A stretch of DNA of 64,000 nucleotides from an uncultured Coriobacteriaceae bacterium (lineage in GTDB: Bacteria > Actinomycetota > Coriobacteriia > Coriobacteriales > Atopobiaceae). The notes under the pieces are model-generated. The model had not been told where the DNA came from. It worked only from the letters and a program-made list of their open reading frames with translations, and ran no database searches. Made by a program: the position numbers and the translations under genes. Below, in pieces: positions 1-9,878 of this stretch. Each line of letters opens with the position of its first letter. The first letter of the stretch is position 1. The DNA lies in the NCBI GenBank assembly GCA_902795065.1, contig CADBJR010000018.1:28535-92534 (forward strand), written 5' to 3'.

Positions 1-2
1 AG

Positions 3-1490
3 CTCGTGCTCCCGCATCGGAGCTGGTGGGTCGCGCACGACCGCGGCACCATCATCGGGTTCGCGGGCGGTCAGCTCTGCGGCGACGACTTCGAGATCTC
101 CGACATCGCGGTCGCGGACGACCGCCGCCGCGAGGGAATCGCCACGCGCCTGCTTGCGCGCCTCTCCTACGACGCCCAGATGCTCAACGCGCTGACCATC
201 TCGCTCGAGGTCGAAGTCGACAACGAGCCCGCGCGCGCCCTGTACGGCAAGCTCGGCTTCGAGCAGACCGGCCGTCGTCCCAACTACTACGGCCAGGGCC
301 ACGATGCCCTCGTCATGGCGGCCAAGCTGCCGCTCCTCTCGGCCAACGACGGCGAGCTGCCCGAGCCCGCCGCTTCGATCCGCCCGTGGCCCATCGAGGC
401 CGCTCCGCGCGATACGGCAGCCCAGGAGGCGATCGCCGCAGCCGGTGACCTCATCCTCGCCATCGAATCCTCCTGCGACGAGACGGCCGTCGCCGTGATC
501 GACGCGTCCGGCCGCGTGCTCTCGAGCATCGTCGCCACCCAGATCGACTTCCATGCACGCTTCGGCGGCGTGGTGCCCGAGATCGCCTCGCGCAAGCATA
601 CCGAGGCCATCGTGGGCACGTTCGAAGAGGCCCTGGCAAAGGCGGGCGAGGCGCTCGGCTGCGACACGCTCACGCCGTCCGACCTCTCCGCCATCGCCGT
701 CACCGCAGGCCCCGGCCTCGTGGGCGCGCTCGTCGTGGGCGTTGCCTTCGCCAAGGGCCTCTGCGCCGCCACGGGGCTGCCGCTCATCGCGGTGCACCAC
801 CTCGAGGGGCACCTCTTCGCGAACCTCTTCGAGACGCCCGACCTCGAGCCGCCGTTCGTGGCGAGCCTCGTCAGCGGCGGCAATACCATGCTGGTGCACG
901 TGCGCGCGTGGGGCGACTACGTAGTCCTCGGCACCACCATCGACGACGCGGTGGGGGAGGCCTTCGACAAGGTTGCCAAGGCACTCGGCCTGGGGTATCC
1001 CGGAGGGCCGATCATCTCCAAGCTGGCGGCGCAGGGCAATCCGCGCGCCATCCCGTTCCCGCGCGCGATGATGCACAGCCACGATTACCGTTTCTCGCTC
1101 TCGGGCCTCAAGACCGCGGTCATCACCTACATCGAGGGCGAGAACCGCGCGGGCCGTCCCATCAACCTGCCCGACCTCGCGGCGAGCTTCCAGGCTGCCG
1201 TCGTCGACGTGCAGGTTGCCAAGGCCGTGACGGCCGTGGAGGAGCTGGGCGTCTCGGACTTCTGCGTGGGCGGCGGCGTGGCTGCCAACCCTGCGCTGCG
1301 TGCGGCGTACCAGAAGGCCTTCGCCAAGCGCGGCGTCCGCGTGACGGTGCCTCCCATGAAGGTCTGCGGCGACAACGCGGCCATGATCGCGCTCGTGGCG
1401 CTGCGCTCGTACAAGGCGGGCCTCTTTGCGGACCTCTCGCTCGACGCCAACCCCAACGCCCCTCTCGGCACGTGGTCGGTTACCGACTGA
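3..1490 (+). CDS. tsaD: RimI-TsaD fusion, 5' end cut by window edge
   Basis: The reading frame is open to the left edge, so the N-terminus is missing. About 110 residues resemble the C-terminal part of a RimI-type GNAT acetyltransferase (DDRRREGIATRLLARL acetyl-CoA loop, LYGKLGFEQTGRRPNYY end). A linker leads to a full-length TsaD of about 347 residues beginning ILAIESSCDET, with the metal-binding HHLEGH segment and PGLVGALVVG. TsaD transfers the threonylcarbamoyl group to A37 of ANN-decoding tRNAs; RimI acetylates ribosomal protein S18. The two genes are often neighbours, so a fusion is plausible. A TsaB domain further upstream cannot be excluded. The TsaD assignment is secure. Confidence 0.93.
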   Translation, partial: LVLPHRSWWVAHDRGTIIGFAGGQLCGDDFEISDIAVADDRRREGIATRLLARLSYDAQMLNALTISLEVEVDNEPARALYGKLGFEQTGRRPNYYGQGHDALVMAAKLPLLSANDGELPEPAASIRPWPIEAAPRDTAAQEAIAAAGDLILAIESSCDETAVAVIDASGRVLSSIVATQIDFHARFGGVVPEIASRKHTEAIVGTFEEALAKAGEALGCDTLTPSDLSAIAVTAGPGLVGALVVGVAFAKGLCAATGLPLIAVHHLEGHLFANLFETPDLEPPFVASLVSGGNTMLVHVRAWGDYVVLGTTIDDAVGEAFDKVAKALGLGYPGGPIISKLAAQGNPRAIPFPRAMMHSHDYRFSLSGLKTAVITYIEGENRAGRPINLPDLAASFQAAVVDVQVAKAVTAVEELGVSDFCVGGGVAANPALRAAYQKAFAKRGVRVTVPPMKVCGDNAAMIALVALRSYKAGLFADLSLDANPNAPLGTWSVTD

Positions 1491-1569
1491 ACGTCTCCGC
1501 ACGCTGCGCTCGCTGTGGCAGGCGCACTATAATGGCAGATGGAATCACGCTCCAAAGGAGGAGGCCATC

Positions 1570-3501
1570 ATGAGGGATGGGTTCGTTTCCATTGCCGCCA
1601 TCACGCCCGATGTCAAGGTTGCGGATGTCGAGTTCAACGTCGAGTCATGCATCAACGCCATCACGTCCGCGGTGCGCTCGCACGGCAGCAAGATAGTGGT
1701 GCTTCCCGAGCTGTGCCTTACGGCTTACACCTGCGAGGACCTCTTCATGCAGGGCGCCCTGCTCGCTGCGGTCGAGGACGGCCTCGAATACCTCGCAGAG
1801 CAGACCGCAGAGCTCGATGCCCTCATCTTCGTCGGAGCGCCTATCCGCGTGAACGCCAAGCTCTACAACTGCGCGGTCGCCCTCTGCGGAGGAGAGATCC
1901 TGGGCATCGTGCCCAAGCAGAATATCCCCACGTACAACGAGTTCTACGAGGGACGTCACTTCGTACCGGGCCAGGATGATGTGGTTCCCATCAACATCGC
2001 GGGCTTCGACGAGGTGCCGTTCGGCGTCCGCCAGCTCTTCGTTTGCGACTCGGTGCCCGGCCTTGCGGTTGCTGCCGAGATCTGCGAGGATCTCTGGGTT
2101 GCCGAGCCGCCTTCGATCCGCCACGCCCGCGCCGGGGCCACCGTCATCGTGAACCTCTCAGCCTCCAATGCGCTTGTCGGCAAGGCCGAGTACCGCCGCA
2201 GCCTCGTCGTGGGCCAGAGCGCGCGGCTCATCTGCGCGTACCTCTATGCCAGCGCGGGGTGGGGCGAGTCCACCACCGACGCCGTGTTCTGCGGACACGA
2301 CATGATTGCCGAGAACGGCCGCATGCTCGCCGAGGCCCCCCAGTTCAGCGAGGGACGCGCCTACACCCAGGTCGACGTCGACGCCATCTGCGCCGACCGC
2401 CGCCGCATCACCACGTATTACGCTTCTGCCGCTCCCGAGCTGGAAGGCTATCTGCGCGTGCCCTTCTCGCTGGGCATCACCGATACCAAGCTCACGCGCG
2501 AGGTCGACCCCCATCCGTTCGTGCCCGAGGGCATCGAGGAGCGCACGGCCCGTTGCGAGGAGATCTTCGCCATCCAGGCGCACGCGCTGGCCAAGCGCCT
2601 CAAGCACACCAACTCGAAGCGCGCGCTCATCGGCCTCTCGGGCGGCCTCGACTCAACGCTCGCCCTGCTGGTGACCACGCGTGCCTTTGACCTGCTGGGC
2701 CTCGACCGCTCCGGCATCATCGCCGTGACCATGCCCGGCTTCGGCACCACGGGCCGTACCTACAACAACGCCTGCTCGCTCGCGAACGCCGCAGGAGCCG
2801 AGCTGCGCGAGATCTCCATCGCCGATTCGGTGCGCCAGCACTTCTACGATATCGGCCACGACGAGTCCGACCATGACTCCACCTACGAGAATGCCCAGGC
2901 GCGCGAGCGCACGCAGATCCTCATGGACCTCTCCAACCAGGAGGGAGGTCTCGTGGTGGGTACGGGCGACCTGTCCGAGCTTGCGCTGGGCTGGGCCACC
3001 TACAACGGCGACCACATGAGCATGTACGGCGTGAACGCCTCCATCCCCAAGACGCTTGTGCGCCATCTGGTGCGCTATGTGGCCGATACCTGCGGCGATG
3101 AGGTCGAGTCATCCGTGCTGTACGACGTGCTCGACACGCCCGTCTCGCCCGAGCTGCTGCCCGCGAACGCCGACGGCACCATCGCGCAGCAGACCGAGGA
3201 CCTCGTGGGACCCTACGAGCTGCATGACTTCTTCATCTACCAGGTGCTGCGCCGCGGGTTCGCGCCGGGGAAGGTGTACCGTCTTGCCTGCTACGCGCTC
3301 GGCGGTTCGTATGACAAGGCCACCATCCTCAAGTGGCTCAAGGTGTTCTACCGCCGGTTCTTCTCGCAGCAGTTCAAGCGCAGCTGCTCGCCCGACGGCC
3401 CCAAGGTGGGATCGGTGGGCGTCTCGCCGCGCGGCGACCTGCGCATGCCGTCCGACGCGCTCGCGTCGCTCTGGCTTGCGGAGCTCGAAGAGCTGGGATA
3501 A
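1570..3501 (+). CDS. nadE: Glutamine-dependent NAD+ synthetase
   Basis: The product has 643 residues, the usual length of the two-domain enzyme. The N-terminal nitrilase-like glutaminase domain shows the catalytic triad E47 (LPELCLTAYTCEDLF), K116 (VPKQN) and C172 (AEICEDLW). The C-terminal synthetase domain has the ATP-pyrophosphatase loop SGGLDS at 357-362. It amidates nicotinic acid adenine dinucleotide with glutamine-derived ammonia, the last step of NAD+ synthesis. The ATG at 1570 was chosen because AAAGGAGG lies just upstream; the frame extends further 5' without a ribosome site. A 96-nt palindrome follows the stop by 27 nt. Confidence 0.96.
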   Translation: MRDGFVSIAAITPDVKVADVEFNVESCINAITSAVRSHGSKIVVLPELCLTAYTCEDLFMQGALLAAVEDGLEYLAEQTAELDALIFVGAPIRVNAKLYNCAVALCGGEILGIVPKQNIPTYNEFYEGRHFVPGQDDVVPINIAGFDEVPFGVRQLFVCDSVPGLAVAAEICEDLWVAEPPSIRHARAGATVIVNLSASNALVGKAEYRRSLVVGQSARLICAYLYASAGWGESTTDAVFCGHDMIAENGRMLAEAPQFSEGRAYTQVDVDAICADRRRITTYYASAAPELEGYLRVPFSLGITDTKLTREVDPHPFVPEGIEERTARCEEIFAIQAHALAKRLKHTNSKRALIGLSGGLDSTLALLVTTRAFDLLGLDRSGIIAVTMPGFGTTGRTYNNACSLANAAGAELREISIADSVRQHFYDIGHDESDHDSTYENAQARERTQILMDLSNQEGGLVVGTGDLSELALGWATYNGDHMSMYGVNASIPKTLVRHLVRYVADTCGDEVESSVLYDVLDTPVSPELLPANADGTIAQQTEDLVGPYELHDFFIYQVLRRGFAPGKVYRLACYALGGSYDKATILKWLKVFYRRFFSQQFKRSCSPDGPKVGSVGVSPRGDLRMPSDALASLWLAELEELG

Positions 3502-3528
3502 CGCGCATACAGGCAAAACTGCGCGGCA

Positions 3529-3624
3529 CACGGGGACAGGTTGTTCGTTCCCTTTCGGCACAGGGGGACGGGTTTGCAAACCCGTCCCCCTGTGCCGAAA
3601 GGGAACGAACAACCTGTCCCCGTG
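3529..3624. repeat. 96-nt perfect palindrome, copy 1
   Basis: Two 48-nt arms are exact reverse complements with no loop, centred on GGGTTTGC|AAACCC at 3576/3577. Each arm contains ACAGGTTGTTCGTTCCC and CAGGGGGACGGG. An almost identical copy lies at 34342-34437. It sits between nadE and groES and could form a cruciform or a very strong RNA hairpin, possibly ending nadE transcription. No transposase is nearby. Confidence 0.9.
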
Positions 3625-3746
3625 CAGTATTGTGAGATTTTGACTCCGCACTGTAATTCGGAGCCATATGTGGGTAATATATCTAGCGTTGGATTGTGCG
3701 ATGCCCGCATCACGCGCGGCATCGTCTGCTTAAAGGAGGAATTGCT

Positions 3747-4040
3747 ATGACACTTAAACCTCTGGGCGATCGCGTTCTGGTCAAGCCTGCTCCCAAGGAG
3801 GAGAAGACCTCTTCGGGTCTTTACATCTCTTCCGGCGCGCAGGAGAAGCCGCAGCAGGGCGAGGTCATCGCTGTTGGTGCCGGCAAGTACAACGAGAAGC
3901 TCGGCTCCCGCGTTCCGCTCGACGTCAAGCCCGGCGACAAGGTGTATTACGGCAAGTTCGGCGGCAACGAGGTCAAGGTCGATGGCCAGGAGTACCTGCT
4001 CCTGCGCGCCGACGACATCTATGCCATCATCGAGGACTAA
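3747..4040 (+). CDS. groES: Co-chaperonin GroES
   Basis: This 97-residue protein is the lid of the GroEL folding chamber. It begins MTLKPLGDRVLVKP and carries the mobile loop SGLYISSGAQEKPQQGEV, both typical of GroES. AAAGGAGG precedes the ATG at good spacing. groEL follows after 18 nt, so the two form one operon. The roughly 120-nt upstream region has no recognisable CIRCE (HrcA) or HAIR (HspR) element. A TTGACT hexamer at 3640-3645 and AT-rich TAATAT at 3675-3680 are promoter-like but badly spaced relative to each other. Confidence 0.97.
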   Translation: MTLKPLGDRVLVKPAPKEEKTSSGLYISSGAQEKPQQGEVIAVGAGKYNEKLGSRVPLDVKPGDKVYYGKFGGNEVKVDGQEYLLLRADDIYAIIED

Positions 4041-5699
<1,659 letters not shown>

Positions 5700-5740
5700 A
5701 GACGCGTGGGGGCTCGAACGCCTCACGTAGAACGTCCTCG

Positions 5741-5770
5741 AAAGGCGGGCACCCCGGTGCCCGCCTTTCT
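5741..5770 (+). terminator. Intrinsic terminator of groES-groEL
   Basis: A perfect 13-bp stem (5741-5753 with 5756-5768, AAAGGCGGGCACC and its complement) with a minimal loop ends in TTTCT. It lies 41 nt after the groEL stop. Confidence 0.88.
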
Positions 5771-5877
5771 GCGGATTGTTCTCCATAGAGGCGTTCGACC
5801 CCGCAGCGCGGGCACACTGGTTTATTCAACTTGGTATCATTGTTGGGGCAGCAACCCAGCCGGACACGGGAGTATCC

Positions 5878-7161
5878 ATGGCCAAGAAGGAAGAGCGCGA
5901 TTTTCTCGACGAGCTCATCGACCTGCAGAGCGACTGGCAGGCGTTCTCGAACCCGTTGGGCGATATCGCCGACAGCCTGATGGAGGATCCCGAGAAGAAG
6001 AAGCGGTGGACGCCGTCCGATTACAAGGAGGTTCCCACCGTCAACTCGCTGCGTTGCGTCCGCGTCGCCACGAAGGACCATTCCCTCTGCACGCGCTGCC
6101 TGGACATCTGCCCCACGAACGCCATCGAGATCAGCGAGAAGGCCGTCAAGATCGTCGAGGGATGCCGCAAGTGCGGGCTCTGCTCCGCCATCTGCCCCAC
6201 CGATGCGATCTTCGTGCGCAGCCGCCTGCCCAAGAACCTCTATGAGATGGTGGCGCGCAAGGCCTCGGCGTACAAGCACTGCTACATCACCTGCACGCGC
6301 GCGCTGGGGCGTCTGCCCTACGGCAACGAGGTCGTCCTCGCCTGCGTGGGCCTCATCCCGCGCGACGTATGGTTCGCGCTGCTCGCCGACTATACCAACA
6401 TCAGCGTCTACCTGCCGATGGGCATCTGCGACAAGTGCCGCACCGTCACGGGCGAGGAGATGCTGTCCGAGGAGATCGCCACCGCCGAGGAATGGGCGGA
6501 CGCATCCGTGGGCCTCGAGGTCGACGAGGCCGATCTCAACCACGAGTACACGCGCGCCTACAAGCGCAGCCAGTTCGTGAGCGGTGCGCTGCAGGCGGGA
6601 GAGCGTCTCATGACGGGCGTCAACCCCGCGCTCGCGGGCGCCAAGGCGATCGCCGCGAAGATCCAGGAGCACACCAAGCGCGTGAACGAGCTCACGACGA
6701 ACCTCGAGAACGCCGTCGGCGCGCGCACGTCCTCAAACAAGCAGCGCATGCTCACGGCGCGGCGCAAGATCATGCTCGAGGCGCTCCAGCGCACCCCCGA
6801 CCTCGCCGAGTGCATCGTCAACCTCACGGTGCCGGTGTGCGACTCATCGCTGTGCACGATGTGCGGCGATTGCGCGACGGCCTGCATGACCCACGCGCTC
6901 GACCTCGACAAGAAGGGACATGTCCAGATCGAAGCCGCGTACTGCACGAGCTGCGGGTTCTGCGCCGACATCTGCGCCGAGGGCGCGCTCACGATGGAGC
7001 CGCTCGACGCACGCGAGCTCATCGTGCCCGACCCGCAGGCAGAGGAGATCGCGCGCAAGAAGGCCGAGGCGAAGGCCGAGGCCAAGAAGCTGCTCGACAA
7101 GGGCATAAAGCAGCTGGACAAGGTGGGCGACGTGCTCGAGTCGCTCGACAAGGATAACTAG
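5878..7161 (+). CDS. Polyferredoxin-like 4Fe-4S protein
   Basis: The 427-residue protein has two pairs of ferredoxin-type clusters. The N-terminal pair is CTRCLDICP (71-79) and CRKCGLCSAICP (96-107). The C-terminal pair is in CTMCGDCATACM and CTSCGFCADICA. Between them lies a helical middle region of about 230 residues. In the first N-terminal motif the expected first Cys position is His68, so that cluster may use C60 or be a 3-Cys site. The C-terminus is a charged, probably coiled, Lys/Glu/Ala-rich tail. There is no signal peptide. A cytoplasmic electron-transfer role is likely but the partner is unknown; ychF follows after 11 nt. The ATG at 5878 is the start that removes a non-conserved extension. 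Confidence 0.75.
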   Translation: MAKKEERDFLDELIDLQSDWQAFSNPLGDIADSLMEDPEKKKRWTPSDYKEVPTVNSLRCVRVATKDHSLCTRCLDICPTNAIEISEKAVKIVEGCRKCGLCSAICPTDAIFVRSRLPKNLYEMVARKASAYKHCYITCTRALGRLPYGNEVVLACVGLIPRDVWFALLADYTNISVYLPMGICDKCRTVTGEEMLSEEIATAEEWADASVGLEVDEADLNHEYTRAYKRSQFVSGALQAGERLMTGVNPALAGAKAIAAKIQEHTKRVNELTTNLENAVGARTSSNKQRMLTARRKIMLEALQRTPDLAECIVNLTVPVCDSSLCTMCGDCATACMTHALDLDKKGHVQIEAAYCTSCGFCADICAEGALTMEPLDARELIVPDPQAEEIARKKAEAKAEAKKLLDKGIKQLDKVGDVLESLDKDN

Positions 7162-7172
7162 GAGACAGGCAC

Positions 7173-8237
7173 ATGGCGCTTTCGATCGGCATCGTCGGGC
7201 TTCCCAACGTGGGCAAGTCCACGCTCTTCACGGCACTCACGAAGAAGGGCGGGCTCGCTGCCAACTACCCCTTCGCGACCATCGACCCCAACGTGGGCAT
7301 CGTGGACGTTCCCGATGCGCGCCTGCAGGCGCTCGCCGACATCGTCCATCCCGGGCGCATCGTGCCCGCCACCGTTGAGTTCGTCGACATCGCCGGTCTC
7401 GTCAAGGGCGCGAGCGAGGGCGAGGGCCTCGGCAACCAGTTCCTCGCCAACATCCGCCAGACCGACGCCATCTGCGAGGTCGTGCGCTTCTTCTCCGACC
7501 CCGACGTCATCCGCCACGAGAGCTCGACCGACCCCGCGGGCGACATGGACACCATCCAGACCGAGCTCGTGCTCGCCGACCTCGGCACGCTCGAGAAGGC
7601 CATCCCTAAGCTGGAGAAGGAGGCCAAGCGCGACAAGGCCAACGCCCCCAGGCTCGAGATCGCCAAGCGGCTCGAGGCGTGGCTCAACGAGGGCAACCGC
7701 GCCGCGACGCTCGACATGACGCCCGAGGAGAAGGCTGCGGCGCACGACCTGTTCCTGCTCACGATGAAGCCGATCCTCTACGTGGCCAACGTCGACGAGG
7801 ATGCGCTCGGAGACGAGCTGCCCGCCATCGACGGCGCGGAGGTCGTGCCCATCAGCGCCAAGGTCGAGAGCGAGCTCATCGACCTCGAGCCCGAGGAGGC
7901 TGCGGAGTTCCTCGCGGACCTCGGCCTCGAGAAGAGCGGCCTCGAGGTGCTCGCGCAGGCAGCGTATCGGCTGCTGGGTCTTCAGAGCTACTTCACGGCG
8001 GGCGAGATGGAGGTCAAGGCCTGGACCATCCCCATCGGCGCCAAGGCGCCGCAGGCGGCGGGCGTGATCCACTCCGATTTCGAGCGCGGCTTCATCAAGG
8101 CGCAGGTCTGCAGCTACGAGGACTACGTCTCGCTCGGTGGCGAGCAGGGCTGCAAGAACGCCGGCCGTATGCGCATGGAGGGCAAGGACTACGTGGTGCA
8201 GGACGGCGACGTCATGCACTTCATGTTCAACGTGTAG
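7173..8237 (+). CDS. ychF: Redox-regulated ATPase YchF (OBG family)
   Basis: The 354-residue protein is a typical YchF. The P-loop GLPNVGKST begins at residue 8, VDIAGLVKGASEGEGLGNQFL forms the switch region, and a C-terminal TGS-like domain includes the AGVIHSDFERGFIKA segment. YchF binds ribosomes and prefers ATP to GTP. AGGAGA lies before the ATG. It probably shares a transcript with the upstream ferredoxin-like gene. Confidence 0.96.
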   Translation: MALSIGIVGLPNVGKSTLFTALTKKGGLAANYPFATIDPNVGIVDVPDARLQALADIVHPGRIVPATVEFVDIAGLVKGASEGEGLGNQFLANIRQTDAICEVVRFFSDPDVIRHESSTDPAGDMDTIQTELVLADLGTLEKAIPKLEKEAKRDKANAPRLEIAKRLEAWLNEGNRAATLDMTPEEKAAAHDLFLLTMKPILYVANVDEDALGDELPAIDGAEVVPISAKVESELIDLEPEEAAEFLADLGLEKSGLEVLAQAAYRLLGLQSYFTAGEMEVKAWTIPIGAKAPQAAGVIHSDFERGFIKAQVCSYEDYVSLGGEQGCKNAGRMRMEGKDYVVQDGDVMHFMFNV

Positions 8238-8275
8238 CCGAAGCCGGACGGCAAATCAGGGAAACGCGGAACGGC

Positions 8276-9756
8276 CTACTCGCCGGAAGATGACTCCTGC
8301 TCCGAGGAGACGGCGTCGAGGCCGATGACCACGATGACGTCGTAATCCTCGTCATAGCGCCCGTTGTTCTTCTCGGGGGTCGCATCGAGGCCGAGCGCCT
8401 CGATGACGCCGAGGGCACGCGATGCGCCCGTCGAGCTGCCCGTGAAGTACACATGCGTCGTCTGATGCTCGAAGTCATCCGCGTTGTCGGCGGTGGGATC
8501 GAACCCGGCATCCTCGAGGATCTCGGACTTCTCGAACGCGACGCCCGCGATGCCCGTGCCGTTGAGCACGAGGACGTAGCCGTCGTACTGGGGCTCGAGC
8601 GAGCCGTAGTCGATGAGGCCCGAGTTGCCGTCGACGCCGACCGATCCCGCGACGCCTGCGGTGAAATCCTCGTCGTCGTTCTCGTAGGGAGGCTTGCCCG
8701 CCTTCACGCGGCTCATCATCTTCGCCCACGACACGTTGTCGATCTCCTCGTACCACACATCGTCGATGTACTCGGAGATGGTGGGGAGCTGGCCGGCGTA
8801 GATGTCGTTGTCGGTGTTGAGGTCCTTCATGGCGAGCGCGAGGCTCACGATCTGATCGACCGAGAGGTCGGTGACCACGCTGTCGGCCATCGCGGTCACG
8901 ATGCCGGGGAGGGAGCTGGCGGGTTGCGCCAGGACCTTCTTGATGATGGCAGCGATGACCATGCGCTGGTTGGCCGAGCGGTAGAAGTCGCCGCCGCCGT
9001 ACTCGTCGTAGGCGTGGCGGCTGCGGACGAGTCCGAGCGCGTCGCCGCCGCAGAGCGTCTGCGTGCCGGCGGGAAGGTCGATGCCGGCATTTTCCCAGTC
9101 GGACACGGGGACGGGGAGCGTGACCTCGATGCCGCCGATGAGGTCGACGATATCGACGAACTGCTCGAAGTCGATCTCCGCATAGTGCGAGATGGGCACG
9201 CCGGCGAGGTTCGAGACGACCTCGACCATGTGGGCTGCACCGCCGTCGGAGTAGACGCTGTTGATCTTGCCCTTCGTGCCGTCGCCGTAGTCGACCTCCG
9301 TGTCGCGCGGGATCGAGACGAGCGTGACCTTGCGTCCCTTGGTGTCGATGCGCGCGAGGATGATGGAGTCGGCGCGGAAGTTGCCCTCGTACGAACCCCA
9401 CTCCTCGGAACGGTCGTTGTCCTTGTCGACGCCCAGGAGCAGCATGTAGAAGGGCTCGTTCAAGCTGGAATCGGAGAGCACCTGCTGCATGCGCGGGTCG
9501 ATGCCGGAGGACAGGCGGCTGTTGACGTTGAAGAGGAACCAGCCCGCCGCGCCGCCGCCGATGGCGAGCAGGACGAGGAGGGCGATGAGGACCTTCTTGC
9601 CGATGCCGGAGCGCTTCGTGACGGTGCGCTGGCGGGCCGCTCGTGCGTCGCAGAGCGGATGCCCTCGCGGGAGGCGTAGGTGCGATGATCCGAAGAAGCG
9701 GAGTAACGCGCCTGCTCCTCGGCTGTCATGCGCTTATGTGCCTCTCTCCGTGCCAT
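8276..9756 (-). CDS. LytR-CpsA-Psr family protein with apparent frameshift
   Basis: From 9490 downwards the frame encodes an LCP catalytic domain (FRADSIILARID, SIPRDTEVD, LVRSRHAYDEYGGGDFYRSANQR) followed by a C-terminal LytR_C-like domain. LCP enzymes attach teichoic acids or other glycopolymers to peptidoglycan outside the membrane. The same frame upstream also encodes a transmembrane segment (KKVLIALLVLLAIGGGAAGWF), but it has no start codon. The natural start with an AAAGGA ribosome site is at 9756 in another frame and gives about 40 cytoplasmic residues. The two frames need a -1 shift near 9630-9645, in a GC-rich stretch. So this is a real frameshift or a sequencing/assembly error. Confidence 0.8.
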
Positions 9757-9878
9757 ACAATCCTTTCCAGCGTTTCAGGTTACAAAGCCGCTACCTGCAA
9801 AATACTACTCCACTTGGCGTCATATCATAGGTTTTGCAAAAGATAGACACGTTTAAACAGCGTTTGGAGGGACCGAAT

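Noticed and set aside
3625..3746. CIRCE or HAIR heat-shock element before groES
   Set aside because: I looked for TTAGCACTC-N9-GAGTGCTAA and CTTGAGT-N7-ACTCAAG and saw neither.
9757..9878. Purine riboswitch before guaA
   Set aside because: The 120-nt leader does not show the conserved three-way-junction core.
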